In this document: one piece after another, positions 35,702 to 40,323 of the stretch
Numbering within the stretch: position 1 is the stretch's first letter
How the letters are laid out: every line of letters starts with the position of its first letter
DNA from: Chromera velia
Taxonomy: Eukaryota; Sar; Chromeraceae
Assembly (NCBI GenBank): GCA_018398765.1
Contig: JAHBMJ010000801.1
Coordinates: 1-40,323 of the forward strand
Length of the DNA stretch: 40,323 nt
Reading direction: 5' to 3'
Notes under the pieces: model-generated
Seen by the model: the letters and a program-made list of their open reading frames with translations, nothing else
Told to the model about the DNA's origin: nothing
Databases searched by the model: none
Program-made: the position numbers and the translations under genes

Positions 35702-38700
35702 TGTGTGTGCATGCAGACGAGTGGATGGAGCAGCTTCCCCGTCTGCTGAGTCAAATTCTGCACTTTGCAGACGAAGTCCTGGCAGAGAGGGATCTCTCTT
35801 GTTTCTGCCTGGCTTCTGCCCTCGAGTCTGCCTGTGCCTCTGCTTCAACATCAACTCTTCATTCTCCTCCTGCAGAGAGGGATAGGAAGAGAAAGGAAGT
35901 CAAGGAAGACCCTGAAGGCTTGATGGAACAGTTGTCAAAGCACAGGCAGCATGTGGACACTGCCATCACGGCATTGGAAGAGGAGCTCCACAACCGACTT
36001 CCAGACTTGTGGTATCATCTGAGTAGTCATTTCGGGACACCCCAGAGTGGCTGTGGGGGTGGGATCACAAGCACCCGATCCTCTGTGAATCCTCTGATGC
36101 CCCACCGTGCAAGTGAGAAGAGAGACAGTTCCCTGACTCAGGTTCCTTTGGTCCCTCCCGGGAACGATTCTGGAATCTTTTGGGACGTCGGAGGGGCAGT
36201 GGAACGACGCTCGTGGGTCGTTGACGGCATTGGAGCTGCAGTCACACCCGAAGGGCCGTCTCCGACGGCAGGGAGTAGGACGTCAACCGGCTTGAGGGAT
36301 ATGAGACATCAGAGGGGGTCCCTGGGGGCAGGGTTCGGAACTTTCTCTCCACCAGCATCACGAAGGACCATTCTCAAGTCTCCCTCACTCACACCACAGA
36401 ACCGCAGAAGTGTGAACACGTTGAAGTCTCCTGTGGCTGAACGCAGAAGCTTAGGAATGCATTCGCCAAGTATGTTCTCACCTGTCGATGGCAGTGGGGG
36501 TGTCTTCAGTCCGCTGTCCGGAAGAAAGAGCCTCTCACGGATGCAAACTGCAAGCGTCAAAGATAGCCTTGCCGCTGTTCTCGGTGTGAGTGCACCAGAC
36601 ACTCCTCAAACAGAGCAGCAACGCTCATCTCCGCCAGGAGGCGTCAAGGATCGTCTGGCGGGGATTCTAGGACTGAGTGCCCCAGATGGTGTTCAAGTGG
36701 CCAGACGGAGCCCGGAACTGGGGGGCCAAAGAGAACAGCATCGCATCTCGGCATCCCCTCCTGTACAAACTGTCGTGGCACCTGCACCGAGCAGGAGTCC
36801 GATTTCCGGCCCAATTGCCCAGGGGCCCATCCTTTCACCGGCCCCATCAGCAAGCCCATATCCCGAGTCCAGCCCCGTGGCGGCGCCCTCAGCCCGAGCC
36901 CCCAGCCCCCCCCCTATGGCCTCCCCGTCCTCTGCAGTGCCCAGCTTCAAAGAGAAGGAAACGTTCGAATCGTCAGATGTCGAGGACCTAGGAAGCATTG
37001 CCTCCACCTCGAATCTGGAGTGCCCGAATGTCCCCCCACCACCACCCGTTCAGAGATCAATTTCGAGTGCACACACCCGACAGATCGTCCCCCATTGCGG
37101 GTGCTTTCTGATGTCCCTGGCGGGACTCAGAGATCAAATCGAGAAGCAGAGGTGGGTGGGTAGGTAGGTAGTCGTTTGTGATGGACTTCAGTCGTCTGCT
37201 GCTTTTCTTTACCTCTCGGTCCTATGCGTACAAAAATCAGTTCTTGATTCTGTTTTCCGACGCCTTGTTCCGACCCTAGCTAGCTGATTCCTTTCTAACT
37301 CATGCAGAGAAGCATGACTCACTGAACTTCGCATCCCTTTATTTGACTAGCTGTCAATGAATGACTACCCACCTGCAGGAAGCTGGTGGATACTGCTGTC
37401 CGGCTACGCAAATCGTTCCATCCGGACGCGGGGAGACGGACGCACTCGAGGGCCGGTGCAAGCCCGTCCACGTTTGTGGAGATCACCCAATCGAGTTCCC
37501 ACCTGCACTGGTGGGCAGGGGCATTCCGCATGTGCTCTGAGGGGTATTGCCCTCTTGTAGTCAAGTCCCTTGTCTGGTGCGTGGCGGTGATGAGGGACAT
37601 TCTTCGTCCTTCGGTTGAGGACGAGAACGAATTCAAGAAGGTCGTCGCCTTGGCCTACATGGTCGGTCGGTCGGTCTGGAATGCACCTTTTTGAATCAAC
37701 GATGAATGCAGAAGAATCTTCTGTCGCGAATGAACAAGAAACAAAATCACGCAAAGAGAAAGAAAAAATTATTGGAAGTGAGTGATTTGGTTTTAAATCT
37801 CTTTTCTTTCGTACTAACTCAATCCCGCCTTTGCTTGCCAGTGACGTCAAACATAAATGGAGACCTTCTTTTGTCTGAGGGGTCAGAAAGCCATTCTGAT
37901 TGGTCGTTGCATCTACGTGTGTCAGCCGAATGTTCTCTGTCTGTCTGGCCGTTGATTTCTTTCTTTCTTTCTTTCTGCAGCTCTCAAGTGAGCGTGCATT
38001 TGTGGGTTCCATGGGATCGCGTCCATCGATGCACCGGGACGAAGAGGCCAGGAAACGGTTCACAGGTACGTGCATGCATGGAAGGGGAATCTATCAATCC
38101 AAACCATGCAACCATCACAGGGGGAACGCATGTATTTATATTGCAGTAGAGATGCATGTAAATGCATTTAAGGCAAGTTTCTTCTCAGTTTTTCAGTGCA
38201 CACATCCGTGCTCGATCCATGCTCGATCCTCTTTCAGCGTGAACTTTTCAGTCGGGGGGGTCCGTGAAGAGACAGGTGGGGGGGAGTGCCGGCATGCGGG
38301 ATGGGAATATGAAGAGAGAAACAGCACTTTTCGATACTGCATCTTGTTTCTTGGAAGCCCGTCCTTTTCCTCCATCTTTTTCACCTCACGTACTTGACTT
38401 GACAACGGTCAACGAAAGGAAGGAAGTGTGCCCTGGATGACTGACTCGTTTCTCTGTCTAGCTTTTGGTTTTCTCAGAAGGTTCCCTCAGAGTATCATCA
38501 ATACTTTTCTTTTATGATCTTTACGTGAATGTCCTTTCTCTGCGACCGAGCAGAAATGACATCGTGTCGCAAGATGTTCGTGCCCCTCTCATTCGATACT
38601 GGAGTCTTCAAGAAGCTCACGCAAGTTGAGAACAAACTTTGGGAAAACAAAGCCCAAATGAAGGTTGGTCGATCAGGAAGTCAGCTAGGCAGGTGATTGG

Positions 38701-39272
38701 AGAGGCATGCAAGATGATCGAAGGAGGGAACAACAAGCAAGTCTCCCTCTAGATTTATGGATGGAACATTCAAATGGCATGTGAGAGAAAGAGAAACGAT
38801 CAACTGGGTTCTCTAGATCATCAGTCTCTCTCTTCCTTTCCCCGGGCATCTCTCCAACCGCCCCCCTCGAGAGTGCCCTAGTCTCCCAAGAGACAGACTA
38901 GTTCCAAACTTTTTTTTGCAGATGCATGTCTGCGAATCTCTTCCTCATCTTTCTGCACACATAGATCTGCCTATGCATGTGTCTCTGTGCATACACATTT
39001 GCGTGTCTGTCGTTTGGTCTTTCTATCCTTTTACAGCAATTTCAAGAGATGGTCTCATGCTTTATGGTCTCTGCCTCTTGCTGTGAGAAGTGATTCGTCT
39101 ATTTTTGTATCTTCTCTTCCCTCGCATGTATTCTTTCTTTGGCTCTGTCTGTCTGCAGATGGTCAAGTGGTTCGTGTGTGTCAACGACGTGATGGAGCAG
39201 ACCTCCACAGAGGCAGGCAACATCCTGGGCCGTGTGTGGGCGTCTGAAAGCGAACCCATGATGCATATTTGA
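25228..39272 (+). CDS. NIMA-related (NEK-type) Ser/Thr protein kinase with giant C-terminal tail, 18 exons
   Basis: Exons: 25228-25277, 25525-25842, 26090-26357, 26533-26654, 27043-27277, 27648-28169, 28628-28711, 29147-29650, 30123-30673, 30916-31654, 33814-34330, 34686-34733, 35014-35406, 35717-37151, 37379-37661, 37981-38065, 38554-38663 and 39159-39272. They total 6,378 nt and 2,125 residues, all GT-AG with matching phases. The kinase domain covers about residues 18-275: glycine loop GAGQFGQ (25-31), Lys47, Glu65, MEYCEGGDL hinge (94 on), HRDIKTSN (Asp144), DFG (161-163) and GTPQYFSPE in the activation segment. These patterns are NEK-like. The tail has a Ser-rich linker, a weak EF-hand-like segment (about 490-533), a charged coiled coil (about 640-684), Ser-Pro-rich regions with a 15-residue repeat, and a conserved-looking folded C-terminus from about 1,945. 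NEKs act in mitosis and cilia; the tail's role is unknown. Exon 1 is the least certain. Confidence 0.85.
26895..26930 (+). repeat. (TGTC)9 in kinase intron 4
   Basis: Nine perfect TGTC units in the intron between 26655 and 27042. The intron itself starts GTCGGTCTGTGG, so GTCT/GTCG words occur both at the donor and in this internal array. Confidence 0.95.
28589..28620 (+). repeat. (CCTG)8 just upstream of the exon 7 acceptor
   Basis: Eight CCTG units end at 28620 and run straight into TCTGCAG, the 3' splice site of intron 6 at 28627. The array replaces the usual polypyrimidine tract, so its length may affect exon 7 inclusion. Exon 7 is 84 nt, so skipping would keep the frame. Confidence 0.9.
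29651..29678 (+). repeat. (GTCA)7 array forming the donor of kinase intron 8
   Basis: Exon 8 ends at 29650 and the intron starts with seven exact GTCA units, so every unit is a potential GTCAGT donor. Use of a later unit would add four bases each time and shift the frame. Further GTCA and GGCA words continue to about 29760. Confidence 0.95.
31655..33655 (+). repeat. Giant TCTG/TTTG tetranucleotide array filling kinase intron 10
   Basis: The intron (31655-33813) starts GTCTGTCTG right after exon 10. An almost pure array of TCTG, TCTT and TTTG units runs to about 33500, and a degenerate tail rich in TCTG, TTTG and TTTC runs to about 33655. Blocks recur as a 24-base higher-order unit: two TCTG, one TCTT, one TCTG and two TTTG. 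Block lengths vary in steps of four. The array has no stop codon in several frames on either strand, so translations give long Cys-Leu-Ser-Val-type or Gln-Thr-Asp-Lys-type polymers. These are not genes. Confidence 0.95.
34331..34346 (+). repeat. GTCG/GTTG array at the donor of kinase intron 11
   Basis: The intron starts with GTCG, GTTG, GTCG and GTCG in perfect 4-base register. The exon 11 end at 34330 is set by phase: it leaves one base that is completed by the first two bases of the 48-nt exon 12. Confidence 0.8.
34734..34749 (+). repeat. (GTCA)4 array at the donor of kinase intron 12
   Basis: Four GTCA units start exactly at the exon 12 boundary (34733/34734) and are followed by GACA. Exon 12 is only 48 nt, bounded by TGTGCAG upstream and this array downstream. 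Confidence 0.9.
35641..35710 (+). repeat. (GT)n microsatellite before the exon 14 acceptor
   Basis: About 30 GT dinucleotides with a few GC and AT interruptions, ending in GCATGCAG, the acceptor of exon 14 at 35716. It occupies the place of the polypyrimidine tract. Confidence 0.9.
37152..37171 (+). repeat. (GTGG/GTAG)5 array at the donor of kinase intron 14
   Basis: Two GTGG units followed by three GTAG units begin exactly after exon 14. It is another case of an intron whose first bases are unit one of a tetranucleotide array. Confidence 0.85.
37662..37677 (+). repeat. (GTCG)3GTCT array at the donor of kinase intron 15
   Basis: Three GTCG units and one GTCT unit start exactly after exon 15 (37661). 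The exon ends in a complete ATG codon and the next exon starts in phase 0 at 37981. Confidence 0.9.
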
Positions 39273-39715
39273 AGGAAGGAGGGGGGGGGAAGGGGACGGG
39301 TGTTGGGTGAAAGGAAAAAATTGATAAGAGATTTTATTGATGCACGTATGCTCAGTCTGACTCATTACTTCTTGGTAGGCCGTTCTTCGTAGGGCTGGCT
39401 GTGTTTGAAAGCGGTCTTTCTCCTCTTTTTTTTTCTTTTCAAAACTGACTGTGACCTCTGTTGCGCTGCCTGGTTTTTTGTTCCTGTGAGTGATCGTGCG
39501 TTCCGTGATCATGCATTTGCGTGCCTGACAATGAAGGGGGGAAGCCGGCTGGTTGCCGTAACTGCACACTTAGTATGGATCGGCACCCCTTTATTCACTT
39601 TCTGTCTGCCCTGTCAAGTTTTACGCTGGCTCGCTGAAATCTGTGGCGGTCCGTAGGACCTGACATTCTCAGTGACATTCTCAGTTCGATCGGCATCGCC
39701 TGGGGTAGAGAGAGA

Positions 39716-39746
<31 letters not shown>

Positions 39747-40235
39747 GCTGACGGGAGTTGCACGTTCCTTGACGTGTAGGCAAAAGGAAGTAGTCTCAAG
39801 AAGAGTCAGTTTGCTTACTCAAATGATCGATCCATGCATCGATCATATGAACCCATTGGCTTTTGAGTCTCTAGGAAATGTTCCGTCGGGGGGGGGCAAG
39901 GACTGCTGGGGGAGAGTGAGATAGCTGCATCTATAGGCTTGCAGAGAATTAAGGTATCGTTCCCGCCGTGAAGGTGGGCGGAGGGGAAGAAGAGTAGACT
40001 GGGGCTGCTTGGAGAGCGGGAAGGTTCGTTCGCGTATTGTTTTCTTGAAGAGAGGGAAGACGAGTTTGCTTCGCTGCTGGCTGGCTCGTTTTTGCCCGTG
40101 CGTTGGTTCCCGCGTGATGCATGGAAGATTGCATGAGTCCTTGATGAAAGGATTTGGAAACAACGAGAAAAAAATATTAAAGCAAAAGAAAAACACTCCT
40201 CAACAAGCGAGATGTGCGGGAATTGAAGAAGAGCA
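39273..40235. other. 3' flank of the kinase gene
   Basis: No gene is supported. It should hold the kinase 3' UTR and terminator (AT-rich GATAAGAGATTTTATT near 39322-39337). A tandem duplication of the 12-mer TGACATTCTCAG lies at 39661-39684 and the G run is at 39718-39747. The last 150 bases are A-rich on the plus strand and could be the leader of a following gene. Confidence 0.5.
39718..39747 (+). repeat. Run of 30 G
   Basis: Thirty consecutive G residues, preceded by an AG dinucleotide run (about 39707-39718). Long pure G runs are rare in genomes, can form G-quadruplexes, and are a known weak point of sequencing and assembly, so the exact length may be wrong. Confidence 0.9.
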
Positions 40236-40323
40236 ATGCCGCCGACGAGCGAAGCGGGTACGGATTTTTTCTTATCAAGTGCTCTTCTCCCCGTCTTTTT
40301 CCTTCTTGATCTCTTTCGTCTCT
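40236..40323 (+). CDS. Possible start of a further gene, cut by the window end
   Basis: The ATG at 40236-40238 opens a frame that runs to the end of the window. It starts MPPTSEAG and becomes strongly hydrophobic (FFLSSALLPVFFLLDLF), which would suit a signal peptide or membrane segment. A GTACGG donor-like site at 40258 could instead end a short first exon after seven codons, the hydrophobic part then being pyrimidine-rich intron. Too little is visible to decide. Confidence 0.25.
   Translation, partial: MPPTSEAGTDFFLSSALLPVFFLLDLFRL

Overview
The window is nuclear DNA from an intron-rich protist. Three features suggest an alveolate, most likely a chromerid such as Chromera velia, but this is inference and no marker gene proves it. 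The features are genes broken by many GT-AG introns rich in tetra- and dinucleotide repeats, long Ser/Pro/Arg-rich low-complexity proteins, and a decayed chromodomain-bearing Ty3/gypsy retroelement next to host genes.

Layout. (1) 446-7283, minus strand: a degenerate Ty3/gypsy (chromovirus-type) retrotransposon with gag, protease, reverse transcriptase, RNase H, integrase and a C-terminal chromodomain in that order. It has stops of all three kinds, at least one frameshift and several damaged catalytic or zinc-binding positions. No LTR pair was seen. (2) 7284-10824: gene-poor and partly AT-rich, with a 13-bp inverted repeat and a 19-bp dispersed repeat. (3) 10825-18076, minus: a three-exon gene for a very large (about 2,236 aa) Ser/Pro/Arg/Glu-rich, apparently disordered protein of unknown function. 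(4) 18077-20113: intergenic, with one possible terminal exon, a GC-rich island with a 20-bp palindrome, and an AT-rich stretch. (5) 20114-24523, minus: an eight-exon gene for a very-long-chain 3-oxoacyl-CoA reductase (KCR/HSD17B12 family, 317 aa) with an N-terminal membrane segment and a C-terminal KKXX motif. (6) 24524-25227: a compact divergent promoter region with a palindromic TATA-like element. (7) 25228-39272, plus: an 18-exon gene for a 2,125-residue NIMA-related (NEK-type) protein kinase with a long novel tail. (8) 39273-40323: flank with a 30-base G run and a possible start of another gene at the edge.

The two well-supported gene models close on themselves: every junction is GT-AG, all phases match, and the CDS lengths (954 and 6,378 nt) divide by three. 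From them comes the most unusual observation. Introns tend to start with GTNNGT (often GTCAGT or GTCGGT, with C at +3), and in several the first bases of the intron are the first copy of a GTNN tetranucleotide array. In intron 10 of the kinase gene such an array has grown to about 1.85 kb with a 24-base higher-order unit. It is free of stops in several frames on both strands, so it makes large artefactual ORFs. Most acceptors end in TGCAG.

The two recognised host enzymes (fatty-acid elongation in the ER, and a cell-cycle/cilium-type kinase) have no evident functional link. They share only a divergent promoter region.
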